Source: Ensifer adhaerens (GTDB taxonomy: Bacteria; Pseudomonadota; Alphaproteobacteria; Rhizobiales; Rhizobiaceae). Taken from it: a DNA stretch of 64,000 bases. This document shows positions 25,484 to 33,832 of the stretch, piece after piece. The position numbers and the translations under genes were made by a program. The DNA lies in assembly GCF_002007205.1 (NCBI RefSeq), contig NZ_LAZS01000010.1, positions 1-64,000 of the forward strand, read 5' to 3'. The first letter of the stretch is position 1. Each line of letters begins with the position of its first letter. Below the pieces are notes generated by a model. That model worked only from the letters and a program-made list of their open reading frames with translations. It was not told where the DNA came from and did no database searches.

Positions 25484-27051
25484 GGTGCCGTCTCCTTTGC
25501 TTCGATCGCAAACTTTCGCGCCAGCAATTCGGCGGGCGACACCTGGATGTTGCGCATCCACATGTCGGCGGTCTGCGGTCCGCCCTGAACGGTGGCCTCC
25601 GTCCCTTTCTTGCCCTTGTCGTCGAACTGGACCTGGTCCGGGTCGATGCCCGCCTGTTCCTGCTGTGCGTCCTGCTCCTGCTTGTCCTTGTCGGCCTTGC
25701 GCTTCCTGGCGATCTCGAGGTTCTTCTTGGCGTCGGGCCAGTCGGGACGGCGCTTCAACGCCTGTTCATAGGCGGCGATCGCTTCCTCGGCCTTGTCGAG
25801 GTGCAGGAGGGCATTGCCCTGATTGTAGTAGCTTTCGGCCGTATCGCTCTCGGCAAAGGCGTCGATCGCATCCTGGAAACGACCGGCGCGGTAGAGCGCT
25901 GCGCCACGCCAGTCGGGTTCCGCGAATTCTTCGGACGCGCCCTGAAAATCGCCCTGTTCGAAGGCGCGGCGGCCTTGCTGGTCCGGCGTCAGCCAGAGGT
26001 CGAGAAAGCGGTTGTCCGCCGCTTCCGCGCGTTCGTTGCCGATGAGCAGAGTGGCGGCGAGCAGATAGACGGCCCAGCGTATGGTCCAGCCGCGCCGGAA
26101 CCAGAAGAGGCCGAAGACGGCAATCGGGATCGTCAGCCGCCAGCCGAGATCGTGCCAGCGCGTCAGCCCCTCGGCGGTCTTAGCAGCAAAGTTCGTCTGG
26201 ATGCGCCGGATGATCCAGCTGACGTCAGCATCGTCGGACGTTATGGTCGCAACCTCGGCCGTGGATGCGGATTGCAGCGCCTTCAGGCCGTCGATATCGA
26301 GTTTCGCCCTGACATGGGCACCGGTCGCGTCGGTCAGGAAGCCGCCGTCCGCCGTCTTGACCGGTCCGCCCTCGGCCGTGCCGATGCCGAGCACCATCAA
26401 CGCGTTGCGCCCCTGATACTGGCCGAAGGCCTCGAAGGCCGAACGTTCGACGCCGTCGGTCATGAAGAGGATGGTGCCGGGAACCGTTTCGTTGGCGAGC
26501 GCCTTTTCGACTTCCTGCAGAGCCTTGGCCGTGTCCTTGCCGTCGACGGGCATGATCTGAGGCGAAAGCGCGGCGAGATAGGTCTTGACCAGCGCGGCAT
26601 CGTCGCTGAGCGGCAGCACCATGTGGGCGGAGCCGGCATAGGCGAACAGGGCGGTGCGCGAGCCCTTCCTGAGGTTGAGAATATCCTGGACCTTCAGCTT
26701 GGCGCGTTCGAGCCGTGTCGGCGAGATGTCGGTCGCGTTCATCGTCGGGTTGAGGTCTATGGCGATCGCCAGCGGTGCCGTGTCTTCGACGAAAGGCGGC
26801 CGCTCGCGCTGCCAGGTCGGGCCGGCGGCCGCGATCGCCGCGACGGCAATCAGTGCCGCGGTGATGTGCACCGGCTGGAAACGTCGTTTTCCGCCCTTGT
26901 CGATCAGCAGATGATCGAGCAGGTGCGGTGCGATCATGTCCTGCCATTGCGAGCGGACATCGCCACGCCGGGTGACGAGATAGATCAGCAGCGGGACGGC
27001 GGTGAGCGCCAGCAGCCAGAGCGGCCTCAGAAAGTGGAAATCCGCGATCAT
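25480..27051 (-). CDS. VWA and TPR domain membrane protein (BatB/BatC fusion-like)
   Basis: This 523-aa protein begins with membrane helices (FHFLRPLWLLALTAVPLLIY), then a VWA domain at about 85-290, another membrane helix near 315, then TPR repeats (SYYNQGNALLHLDKAEEAIA, about 400-450) and a charged Lys/Gln/Asp-rich tail. It thus combines BatB and BatC. The metal-site motif is AIDLNPTMNATD, where the MIDAS consensus DxSxS reads D-x-N-x-T, so metal binding may be weakened. The ATG at 27051 overlaps the BatA stop by 4 bases. Confidence 0.85.
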   Translation of the reverse strand: MIADFHFLRPLWLLALTAVPLLIYLVTRRGDVRSQWQDMIAPHLLDHLLIDKGGKRRFQPVHITAALIAVAAIAAAGPTWQRERPPFVEDTAPLAIAIDLNPTMNATDISPTRLERAKLKVQDILNLRKGSRTALFAYAGSAHMVLPLSDDAALVKTYLAALSPQIMPVDGKDTAKALQEVEKALANETVPGTILFMTDGVERSAFEAFGQYQGRNALMVLGIGTAEGGPVKTADGGFLTDATGAHVRAKLDIDGLKALQSASTAEVATITSDDADVSWIIRRIQTNFAAKTAEGLTRWHDLGWRLTIPIAVFGLFWFRRGWTIRWAVYLLAATLLIGNERAEAADNRFLDLWLTPDQQGRRAFEQGDFQGASEEFAEPDWRGAALYRAGRFQDAIDAFAESDTAESYYNQGNALLHLDKAEEAIAAYEQALKRRPDWPDAKKNLEIARKRKADKDKQEQDAQQEQAGIDPDQVQFDDKGKKGTEATVQGGPQTADMWMRNIQVSPAELLARKFAIEAKETAP

Positions 27052-28052
27052 GGCGCTGCCTCCCGGCGCTGGCGACGGTCGCCGAGCGAGGACAGGAGCC
27101 ACATGGCGGCGTGATAGGCGAGCACCAGCAGGAGTGCCGCACCCAGTGGATAGTAGTAGAGCTCGATGCGCGGCCGCCAGGAGAGCGTCTTCTGGTTTGC
27201 CGGCGTCAACTGGTCGAGCAATTGGTAGATGTTCTGCAGGCTAGCCTGATCCTGGCCGAAGAAGTAGCGCCCCTTCGTCGCCTCGGCGATCTGCTGGAGG
27301 GCTGCAGTGTCGAGCTTCTGCTCTCCTTCCGCATTGGGATCGCCGATGCCGACCGCGTGGATCACCACCTTTCGCTCGGCGGCGATGCCGGCGGCCTTGT
27401 CGGGCGGCATCTTGCTGGCGGTGTCGTTGCCGTCGGTCAAGAGGATCATCACCTTGTCCGGCGCGGTGCTGGCATCGAACATCTTGATCGCAAGCCCGAT
27501 GGCGTCCCCGACGGCGGTGCGGGGCCCGGCCATGCCCGGCAGGCTGTCGGCCAGCATCAGCTTGACGGTCTTGTGGTCGAGCGTAAACGGCACCAGCGGA
27601 TAGGGCGCATCGCCGAAGGCGATCAGGCCGAGCCGGTCGTTCGGCCGCCGGTCGATGAACTCGGCGACCACCTTTTGCACCGCTTCGGCGCGGGTCTGAA
27701 GGTTGCCGGAGGGATCGCGAAAGTCGCGCGTGTCCATGGATTGCGACAGATCGATCGCCAGCATCAGGTCGCGCTGCGGCTCGGTCTTCTCGATCGGCGG
27801 CTCGACATATTGCGGCCGTGCCAGCGCCAGCACGATCAGCGTCCAGCAGATAGGCGCGATCACCTTCTGGCCGAGATTGGTCCTCGGGACGACGGAGCCT
27901 TCGGTCGGGCCGAGATTGGCGGCCGCGGTGATGTCCTTGAAGAACGGCACCCTGACGGCGGCCGACTGCTCGCGATAGGGCGGCAGCAGCCACCAGACGA
28001 GGAACGGCAGCGGCAGAAGGATCAGCGCCCAGGCGTAGTCAAGCACGTACAT
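27048..28052 (-). CDS. BatA-type VWA domain membrane protein
   Basis: This 334-aa protein has an N-terminal membrane helix (ALILLPLPFLVWWLLPPY), a second helix near 65 and a VWA domain from about 90 with an intact MIDAS motif LAIDLSQSMDTRD. A C-terminal membrane helix follows (LYYYPLGAALLLVLAYHAAM). It probably assembles with the adjacent VWA/TPR protein and BatD at the inner membrane and is remodelled by the MoxR ATPase. The ATG at 28052 overlaps the DUF4381 gene by 14 bases. Confidence 0.88.
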   Translation of the reverse strand: MYVLDYAWALILLPLPFLVWWLLPPYREQSAAVRVPFFKDITAAANLGPTEGSVVPRTNLGQKVIAPICWTLIVLALARPQYVEPPIEKTEPQRDLMLAIDLSQSMDTRDFRDPSGNLQTRAEAVQKVVAEFIDRRPNDRLGLIAFGDAPYPLVPFTLDHKTVKLMLADSLPGMAGPRTAVGDAIGLAIKMFDASTAPDKVMILLTDGNDTASKMPPDKAAGIAAERKVVIHAVGIGDPNAEGEQKLDTAALQQIAEATKGRYFFGQDQASLQNIYQLLDQLTPANQKTLSWRPRIELYYYPLGAALLLVLAYHAAMWLLSSLGDRRQRREAAP

Positions 28053-28566
28053 GGTGCGCCTCGATCCAGTGACGTGCCGCAGCGGCATAGGCCCGCGCTT
28101 CGGGTTCCGGAACCGTGGCGAGCGCCTGGCTGCCGCGATATTCGGCCTCCTCGAAGAAACGGGCCGAGGCGATCGGAAAGACGGGGCCGCCGGAATGGGC
28201 GTCGAGGAACCCGGTCCAGCCGGTGCCGTAGAGGCCGGCAACGGATTCGCGCGGCCAGATCGATAGCGCGGTCCGCTTCAAGAGGACGGGCAGCGCGACG
28301 AGCGCTTCGCCGCGGGTCGTCGCCGCCGCAAGTCCTGCCTCGATCTTCCTGAGGTCCGCGAGCGCTTCGCGGCGGTAGCGGTTGGCCTCCCAGCGCCGGT
28401 ACCAGCGCCAGCAGGCAAGGGCAATCAGCAGCAATATGAAGCAGCCGAGCGCTGCCCACGCCGGCGTCTGCGGCATCATCGAGACAGGCTGAGGCAAGGC
28501 GATATCCGCGAGCCCCCGAAGGGCGGCGTCGAGCAGCGGGTCTTTCGCAGGTGCCGCCGTCGCCAT
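28039..28566 (-). CDS. DUF4381 domain membrane protein
   Basis: This 175-aa protein has a single membrane helix at about 35-52 (ALGCFILLLIALACWRWYRR), followed by a basic juxtamembrane stretch and a cytoplasmic domain with conserved tryptophan-containing segments (LYGTGWTGFLDAH). DUF4381 proteins have no known biochemical activity and occur almost only in MoxR/DUF58/VWA operons. Its ATG shares one base with the DUF58 gene stop (TAATG), showing tight coupling. Confidence 0.85.
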   Translation of the reverse strand: MATAAPAKDPLLDAALRGLADIALPQPVSMMPQTPAWAALGCFILLLIALACWRWYRRWEANRYRREALADLRKIEAGLAAATTRGEALVALPVLLKRTALSIWPRESVAGLYGTGWTGFLDAHSGGPVFPIASARFFEEAEYRGSQALATVPEPEARAYAAAARHWIEAHHVRA

Positions 28567-29561
28567 TATCGCCTCCGCTGCCGGCTGGCGAGCTGGCCGA
28601 GCATCGTGCGCAGCTGCGGCGCCACCTCTTCGGCCGCAGATATCGGCAGCATCGGCAGGCCGAGTTCCTCCTGCCAGGCGCGCAGCGCCCGCCCGCGCTT
28701 ACGGGCAAAACTGTCGATCGCTTCACGCACATTGCCGTGGCCGAACTGCACTTCGGCCTGAAGCAGCCCGCCGCTGAAGACGATATCACCCTTGCGCGGC
28801 AGTTCGAGCAGGAAGGGATCGTAGATCAGAACGGAGATCACGTCGTTGTGGGCCGAGAGCTTCAGCAGCATGTCGCGTGTTTCGAGGCTGTAGCCGTCGA
28901 AATCGCTGATGACGATGATCAGGTGATCGTGCCGGGCGATGTTGGCGACGGTCGTCAGCACGACGTCGAGCTGCTCGGCCCCATGCGGCGCCTGCGAACC
29001 GGCCTGCAGCGCGGTGTTGTGGCGAACGATACTATCGGCGAGGCGGATCACCGCTTCGCGGCTGCGATAGGGGCGCACCTCGGTAACCTCCTCGTCGCCG
29101 AAGACGAAGCCGCCGACGCGATCGCCGAGTGCGAGCACGCGCCAGGCGGAAAGCGCTGCCACTTCTGCCGCAGCGACCGACTTCATCGCGCGACGGCTGC
29201 CGAAGAACATGTTGATGCGCTGGTCGACGAGGATGAGCGCCGGCCGGTCCTTCTCTTCGTCATAGACGCGGACGACCGGCTTGCCGGTCCGCGCCGTCAC
29301 CCGCCAGTCGATCGCGCGGATGTCGTCGCCGGGCAGGTAGTTGCGCAGTTCCTCGAAGGAAAGCCCGCGGCCGCGCATGCGCGATTCATGGCGCCCGGCA
29401 AGCAGGCGGCGTACCGGTGCCTTGCGCAGGAACGTCAGGTCGCGGGCCATCGCCTCAAGGCCGACCAGCGCGTCCACGGACGTGTAGACGCCGGTCGTTT
29501 CGGTGGCGCGGGGCTTTATGATGCCGCGGGAACGGGCGAGAGCCGGCAGGGATATGGCCAT
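28566..29561 (-). CDS. DUF58 domain-containing protein
   Basis: This 331-aa protein has the DUF58 signature GRGLSFEELRNYLPGDDIRA followed by IDWRVTARTGKPVVRVYDEE. The domain forms a VWA-like fold after this motif (LILVDQRINMFFGS), here lacking a full MIDAS. DUF58 proteins are near-obligatory partners of MoxR ATPases and probably mediate substrate or VWA-protein binding. It lies 16 bases after moxR. Confidence 0.9.
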   Translation of the reverse strand: MAISLPALARSRGIIKPRATETTGVYTSVDALVGLEAMARDLTFLRKAPVRRLLAGRHESRMRGRGLSFEELRNYLPGDDIRAIDWRVTARTGKPVVRVYDEEKDRPALILVDQRINMFFGSRRAMKSVAAAEVAALSAWRVLALGDRVGGFVFGDEEVTEVRPYRSREAVIRLADSIVRHNTALQAGSQAPHGAEQLDVVLTTVANIARHDHLIIVISDFDGYSLETRDMLLKLSAHNDVISVLIYDPFLLELPRKGDIVFSGGLLQAEVQFGHGNVREAIDSFARKRGRALRAWQEELGLPMLPISAAEEVAPQLRTMLGQLASRQRRR

Positions 29562-29577
29562 CGGCGAACCTCCATCC

Positions 29578-30549
29578 TCAGGCGACCGCGACGAGTTCGA
29601 CGATGCGGTCGATCACCTGGTTGGCGGTGGTGCCGCCGGCATGCGCCTCGTAGGAAAGCACCAGCCGGTGGCGAAAGACGTCGTGCACGGTCGCCTGCAC
29701 GTCGTCTGGCGTGACGAAATCGCGGCCGTTCATCCAGGCATGCGCCCGCGACACCTTGTCGAGGCCAATGACGCCGCGCGGGCTGACGCCGACCTGAAGC
29801 CACTTGGCCAGCTCCTTGTCGACCTTGTCCGGGTAGCGGGTCGCCATGACCAGCGCGACGATGTAGTTCTCGATCGCCTCGGACACGGTGATCGCCGAGA
29901 TTTCCTTGCGGGCCGCAAAGACCGCGTCCTGGGCAAGCTTCTCGCTCGCATGGTTGTTGGACTTGGCGTGGGTTTCCTCCGAACGCACGAGCCGCATGAT
30001 ATCGGCTTCCGAGGCAGCGTCCGGATAGTCCACCTGGATGTGCATGAGGAAGCGGTCGAGCTGGGCCTCCGGCAGCGGATAGGTGCCTTCCTGCTCGATC
30101 GGGTTCTGGGTCGCCATGACCAGGAAGAGGTCGGGCAGCGCATGGCTCTTGCCGCCGATCGTGACCTGGCGTTCCTCCATCGCCTCGAGCAGCGCCGACT
30201 GCACCTTGGCCGGCGCACGGTTCACCTCGTCGGCGAGAATGAGATTGGCGAAGATGGGCCCTTCCTGGAATTGGAACGCGCCCTTGCCGCCCTCGGAAAA
30301 GTAGACTTCGGAGCCGGTGATGTCGGCGGGCAAGAGGTCGGGCGTGAATTGGATGCGGGAGAGCTCGGCGTCGAGGTTCTTGGCCATGCTCTTGATCGCC
30401 CGGGTTTTCGCAAGTCCGGGCAGGCCCTCGACCAGCAGATGGCCGTTGCTGAGTAGCCCCAGCAGCAAGCGCTCGATCATGCCCTCCTGGCCGATGATCG
30501 CTTCGCCGATGCGCTTGCCGAGTTGCTGGATATCGTCGCGTGCACCCAT
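29578..30549 (-). CDS. moxR: MoxR-family AAA+ ATPase
   Basis: This 323-aa AAA+ chaperone-like ATPase has Walker A-type GLPGLAKTRAIKSMAKNL, Walker B ILADEVNRAPAKVQSALLEA, sensor 1 LVMATQNPIEQEGTYPL and the C-terminal lid domain (PRGVIGLDKVSRAHAW). MoxR ATPases remodel VWA-domain proteins during maturation or stress responses. It heads a six-gene operon ending at 24101. A 17-bp repeated element ends 82 bases before its start. Confidence 0.93.
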   Translation of the reverse strand: MGARDDIQQLGKRIGEAIIGQEGMIERLLLGLLSNGHLLVEGLPGLAKTRAIKSMAKNLDAELSRIQFTPDLLPADITGSEVYFSEGGKGAFQFQEGPIFANLILADEVNRAPAKVQSALLEAMEERQVTIGGKSHALPDLFLVMATQNPIEQEGTYPLPEAQLDRFLMHIQVDYPDAASEADIMRLVRSEETHAKSNNHASEKLAQDAVFAARKEISAITVSEAIENYIVALVMATRYPDKVDKELAKWLQVGVSPRGVIGLDKVSRAHAWMNGRDFVTPDDVQATVHDVFRHRLVLSYEAHAGGTTANQVIDRIVELVAVA

Positions 30550-30631
30550 GAGGCCCTGCTCCCTTGCCTGCCGGCAACATCAGTCTTCATGAACTTTCGC
30601 CAGAGCTTATTGTTAAATCAGGCCAATTGGA

Positions 30632-30648
30632 AAGCACGTAACAGTAAC
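30632..30648 (-). promoter_or_regulatory. GTWACNGTTACGTRCTT element, copy B (moxR operon)
   Basis: On the minus strand this reads GTTACTGTTACGTGCTT, ending 82 bases before the moxR ATG and oriented toward it. It faces copy C, which serves the divergent FGE gene, so one short region controls both directions. Confidence 0.7.
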
Positions 30649-30720
30649 GAAAGCCTGAGCGGCGATGGCGGCACACTCTACGACACGCAGCTTGCGATCC
30701 CGAAGGCTTCGGGCGATTGC

Positions 30721-30737
30721 GTAACGGTTACGTACTT
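30721..30737 (+). promoter_or_regulatory. GTWACNGTTACGTRCTT element, copy C (FGE gene)
   Basis: On the plus strand this reads GTAACGGTTACGTACTT, ending 83 bases before the FGE start. Its spacing matches copies A and B, supporting a fixed position relative to the promoters. Confidence 0.7.
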
Positions 30738-30820
30738 TGGCCAGCGAGCATTTGGCGCTAACTTGCCTTCTGCCGTTCGCATGTTCGGTTGCCGACGGTG
30801 CCCAGGGAGATGAGAGCCAT

Positions 30821-31792
30821 ATGCAAATGTCCCCGAAAATACCCCTCGTCGACGAAACGCCGGCGGCGATCAGCGCCCGCGAGCAAGTCTGGATCGAGGG
30901 CGGGACCTTCCTCATGGGCTCGGACAGGCACTATCCGGAGGAAGCGCCTGCCCATCCGGTGAAAGTCGACGGCTTCTGGATCGATGTCACGCCCGTCACC
31001 AACCGGCAGTTTGCCGCCTTCGTCGAGGCGACCGGTTACGTGACCGAGGCGGAGAAGGCGCCGGACCCGAAAGACTATCCCGGTGCCTTGCCGGAAATGA
31101 TGCGGGCGGGCTCGGTGATCTTCGATCCGCCAAAGCGGGTGACCAGCAACAGTCCGTCGCAATGGTGGAACTTCAAGTTCGGCGCCGATTGGCGACGGCC
31201 CTACGGGCGGCAGAGCAACATCCGCGGCAAGCTCGACCATCCGGTCGTGCAGGTCTCCTATCTCGACGCCAAGGCCTATGCCGCATGGGCGGGAAAGGAC
31301 CTGCCGACGGAAGCCGAATGGGAGTTTGCCGCCAAAGGCGGGCTCGAAGGCGCGGAATTTGCCTGGGGAGACGAACTGGTGCCCGAGGGACGCTTCATGG
31401 CGAACACCTGGCACGGCATGTTCCCAACCGAAAACCTGAAGCCCGACGGTTTCGAGCGGACCTCGCCGGTCGCGAGCTTTCCCGCCAATGGCTACGGCCT
31501 CTACGACATGATCGGCAACACCTGGGAGTGGACCAGCGACTACTGGTCGACCCGTCACCCGGCACCGGCGCAAAAGAGCTGCTGCATTCCCGCCAACCCG
31601 CGCGGTGGCGACCGGGAAGCGAGCTTCGACCCGCGGCAGCCGACGATCCATATCGCCCGTCGCGTCGTGAAAGGCGGATCGCATCTCTGCGCGCCCAACT
31701 ATTGCCGCCGCTACCGGCCGGCGGCGCGCCATGCGCATGAGGAAAACGCGGCGACGACCCATATCGGGTTCCGCTGCGTTCGGCGGCCCTGA
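30821..31792 (+). CDS. Formylglycine-generating enzyme (sulfatase maturase)
   Basis: This 323-aa protein of the FGE/SUMF1 family oxidises the sulfatase active-site cysteine to formylglycine. It starts the conserved domain with VWIEGGTFLMGSDRHYPEEA, contains NTWEWTSDYW, and near the C-terminus has VKGGSHLCAPNYCRRYRPAA. That segment carries both catalytic, copper-binding cysteines (about C290 and C295), so it is a true FGE and not just a family member. No clear signal peptide is seen. The ATG at 30821 follows GGGAGATGAGAGCC. Its likely client is the C-x-A-x-R sulfatase at 22329, under a matching regulatory element. Confidence 0.93.
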   Translation: MQMSPKIPLVDETPAAISAREQVWIEGGTFLMGSDRHYPEEAPAHPVKVDGFWIDVTPVTNRQFAAFVEATGYVTEAEKAPDPKDYPGALPEMMRAGSVIFDPPKRVTSNSPSQWWNFKFGADWRRPYGRQSNIRGKLDHPVVQVSYLDAKAYAAWAGKDLPTEAEWEFAAKGGLEGAEFAWGDELVPEGRFMANTWHGMFPTENLKPDGFERTSPVASFPANGYGLYDMIGNTWEWTSDYWSTRHPAPAQKSCCIPANPRGGDREASFDPRQPTIHIARRVVKGGSHLCAPNYCRRYRPAARHAHEENAATTHIGFRCVRRP

Positions 31793-31833
31793 TCCGGCCG
31801 GAGGACTTGAAAATCGTTCCGCCAGGAGGATGG

Positions 31834-32901
31834 ATGATGATGGCAACAGCGATGCGTTCCGGTTCCGTGCCGGACGAAAATGCCCGCAGGCCGCGGCGCC
31901 GCTCGGGGTTGGCCGGTCTGCTGCTTCTGTTCGCCGCGGCCTTCGCGCCGCCTGCTGCCCTCGTCGCGGCTGATGCGCCCGCCGACAGCCTCCCCTCCTG
32001 GAACGATGGCGAGGCGAAAGCCGAGATCGTCGATTTCGTCACGCGGGTCACCAGCGAGGGCAGCGCCGACTTCGTGGCACCGGCGGAGCGGATCGCAGTC
32101 TTCGACAATGACGGCACGCTCTGGACCGAGCAGCCGAACTACTTCCAGGGCATGTTTGCCATCGACCGCGCCAAGGCGATGGCGCCGGAACATCCCGAGT
32201 GGAAGGACAAGGAGCCATTTGCGTCGCTGCTGAAGGGTGACATGGCCGGCGTTGCCGCCGCCGGCGAGAAGGGCATCGTCGAGCTCGTGATGGCGACCCA
32301 TGCCGGCATGACGACGGATGCGTTCACGAAAACGGTCAAGGATTGGTTTGCGACCGCCAGGCACCCGCGCTTCGACCGCCCCTATAACGAGATCACCTTC
32401 CTGCCGATGCGCGAGCTGCTCGATTATCTCAGGGCGAACGGCTTCAAGACCTATATCGTCTCCGGTGGCGGCATTGAGTTCATGCGGCCGATGACCGAGC
32501 AGATGTATGGTATTCCGCCGGAACAGGTCGTCGGCAGCAGCATCACCACGAAGTATGAGCTGGATGGCGACGCGCCGGTGCTGATGCGCGAGCCCAAGGT
32601 CGATTTCATCGACGATGGTGCCGGCAAGCCGGTCGGGATCAACACCTTTATCGGCCGGCGGCCGATCTTCGCCGCGGGCAATTCCGATGGCGACTACGAA
32701 ATGCTGCGTTGGGTCACGGCAGGCCCAGGCCCGCGCTTCGGCCTGATCGTGCACCATACGGACGGAGAGCGCGAATGGGCCTATGACCGGCAATCGCCCG
32801 TCGGAAAGCTGGACAAGGCGATGACCGAGGCCGAGCAGAGGAACTGGCTGCTGGTCGACATGAAAAACGATTGGCGCAAGATCTACGCCTTCGAAAAGTA
32901 G
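31834..32901 (+). CDS. Secreted HAD-family phosphatase
   Basis: This protein of about 355 aa has an N-terminal basic stretch and hydrophobic signal (SGLAGLLLLFAAAFAPPAAL). The HAD fold follows with motif I IAVFDNDGTLWTEQ (nucleophile Asp), motif II TYIVSGGGIEFM and motif IV AAGNSDGDYEML. It resembles exported phosphoserine-phosphatase-like HAD enzymes; the substrate is unknown. AGGAGG at 31824 is followed by ATG at 31834, 31837 and 31840, so the start is uncertain by two codons. It lies 41 bases after the FGE gene and is probably cotranscribed. Confidence 0.85.
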   Translation: MMMATAMRSGSVPDENARRPRRRSGLAGLLLLFAAAFAPPAALVAADAPADSLPSWNDGEAKAEIVDFVTRVTSEGSADFVAPAERIAVFDNDGTLWTEQPNYFQGMFAIDRAKAMAPEHPEWKDKEPFASLLKGDMAGVAAAGEKGIVELVMATHAGMTTDAFTKTVKDWFATARHPRFDRPYNEITFLPMRELLDYLRANGFKTYIVSGGGIEFMRPMTEQMYGIPPEQVVGSSITTKYELDGDAPVLMREPKVDFIDDGAGKPVGINTFIGRRPIFAAGNSDGDYEMLRWVTAGPGPRFGLIVHHTDGEREWAYDRQSPVGKLDKAMTEAEQRNWLLVDMKNDWRKIYAFEK

Positions 32902-33338
32902 GCGGGCTCAATCGCTGGCGCCGCCGTGTGCCAGCGGTCGATACCGAGCCGAAAGCCAATGGTCAGGCGCCACGTGCGGACCTTGGCGGGTCGCACCTCA
33001 AGCGGAGGGGTAAGCTGTCCGCCTATTCCTGTCGTGGTGCATTTGTCAGGATCCATGGAGTCGTGCCACCTGTCCGGCGGTGATCGCGGATTCCATCCGA
33101 ATCGGCACGGGGATACCGAAGTTGCCGGCCGATCCGGGCCAATGTTACTGTTACGTACTTCCGAAAATCGATGTTCGTGCCACTTTTCGCTAAGGGGGAG
33201 AGGTGAGCGAGGGTCGGTTGGCTACCAAGCACCGACCGGCGAGCCGGTGCCCCGCCCGCAACGGTGTCTGGTCGTCAAGGACACCCCGGGGAATGTCAAA
33301 GCATGAGCATCGATTGTCGTTCAGACGGATGGTAACCC
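32902..33338. other. 437-bp gene-free stretch with regulatory element D
   Basis: No convincing gene is present. A hairpin (CGCTGGC 32913-32919 with GCCAGCG 32930-32936) follows the phosphatase stop and may end that transcript. Element D lies at 33144-33160. A possible GTG frame from 33203 runs into the next gene in another frame and does not look like protein. Confidence 0.6.
33144..33160 (+). promoter_or_regulatory. GTWACNGTTACGTRCTT element, copy D
   Basis: This reads GTTACTGTTACGTACTT on the plus strand, identical to copy E. It lies 178 bases before the 86-aa ORF at 33339, farther than in the other copies, so an unrecognised short transcript between them is possible. Confidence 0.65.
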
Positions 33339-33599
33339 ATGCCCAGCGCAGCCTCTCAAAGGGGACTTCTGAAGCTTATGCTCAAGCTGCCGGCCTTGCG
33401 CGGCCAGCTGCAATTGCTCAGCGCCAAGAACCAGTCCTTGGCAAGCCTCTGCGAAGCCTATGAGGAGGCGAGCTCGATGCTCGACCGGCAGAGGCGTCTC
33501 GCGCCTCTGGATCATTCGATCATCTCGGAGTATGAATTGATCTGTCGAGAGATCGAAGAAGAGGTCATTTCTGTCTGTATCGCCGATACGAGGACGTGA
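33339..33599 (+). CDS. Small conserved-type hypothetical protein
   Basis: This 86-aa soluble protein is mostly helical by character: LRGQLQLLSAKNQSLASLCE, then a loop, then DHSIISEYELICREIEEEVI. The codon pattern (GC-rich third positions) agrees with coding. Its make-up, two amphipathic helices with the LCEAYEEA core, recalls short uncharacterised rhizobial proteins. I cannot assign a function. It lies downstream of element D, so it may belong to the envelope regulon. Confidence 0.6.
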   Translation: MPSAASQRGLLKLMLKLPALRGQLQLLSAKNQSLASLCEAYEEASSMLDRQRRLAPLDHSIISEYELICREIEEEVISVCIADTRT

Positions 33600-33832
33600 G
33601 ACTAGTCCATTGTGATTAATGAACACCTCTCTTGAGCTTGTCGGTTCGACGAAAGCCCCACAAGAATTCTATGGGAATTGTCGGTACTTTCTGTTCCGAT
33701 ATGAAATGATTCAATTTTTTGACAAAAATATTTTGTGACGGTGCGATATTCTTCTTCCCGCAACGGGAGCTCTCGTCTAGAGTTCGCCTCGCGTTGCACT
33801 CTCTTTGGGGTTGTGGCAGTTGGGAGCGCATC

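Noticed and set aside
33203-33463. GTG-initiated 86-codon frame with a good GGGGGAGAGG site
   Set aside because: The ribosome site is attractive, but the product is Arg/Ser/Pro-rich without structure and overlaps the more protein-like 33339 gene in another frame. Kept only as a possible leader region.
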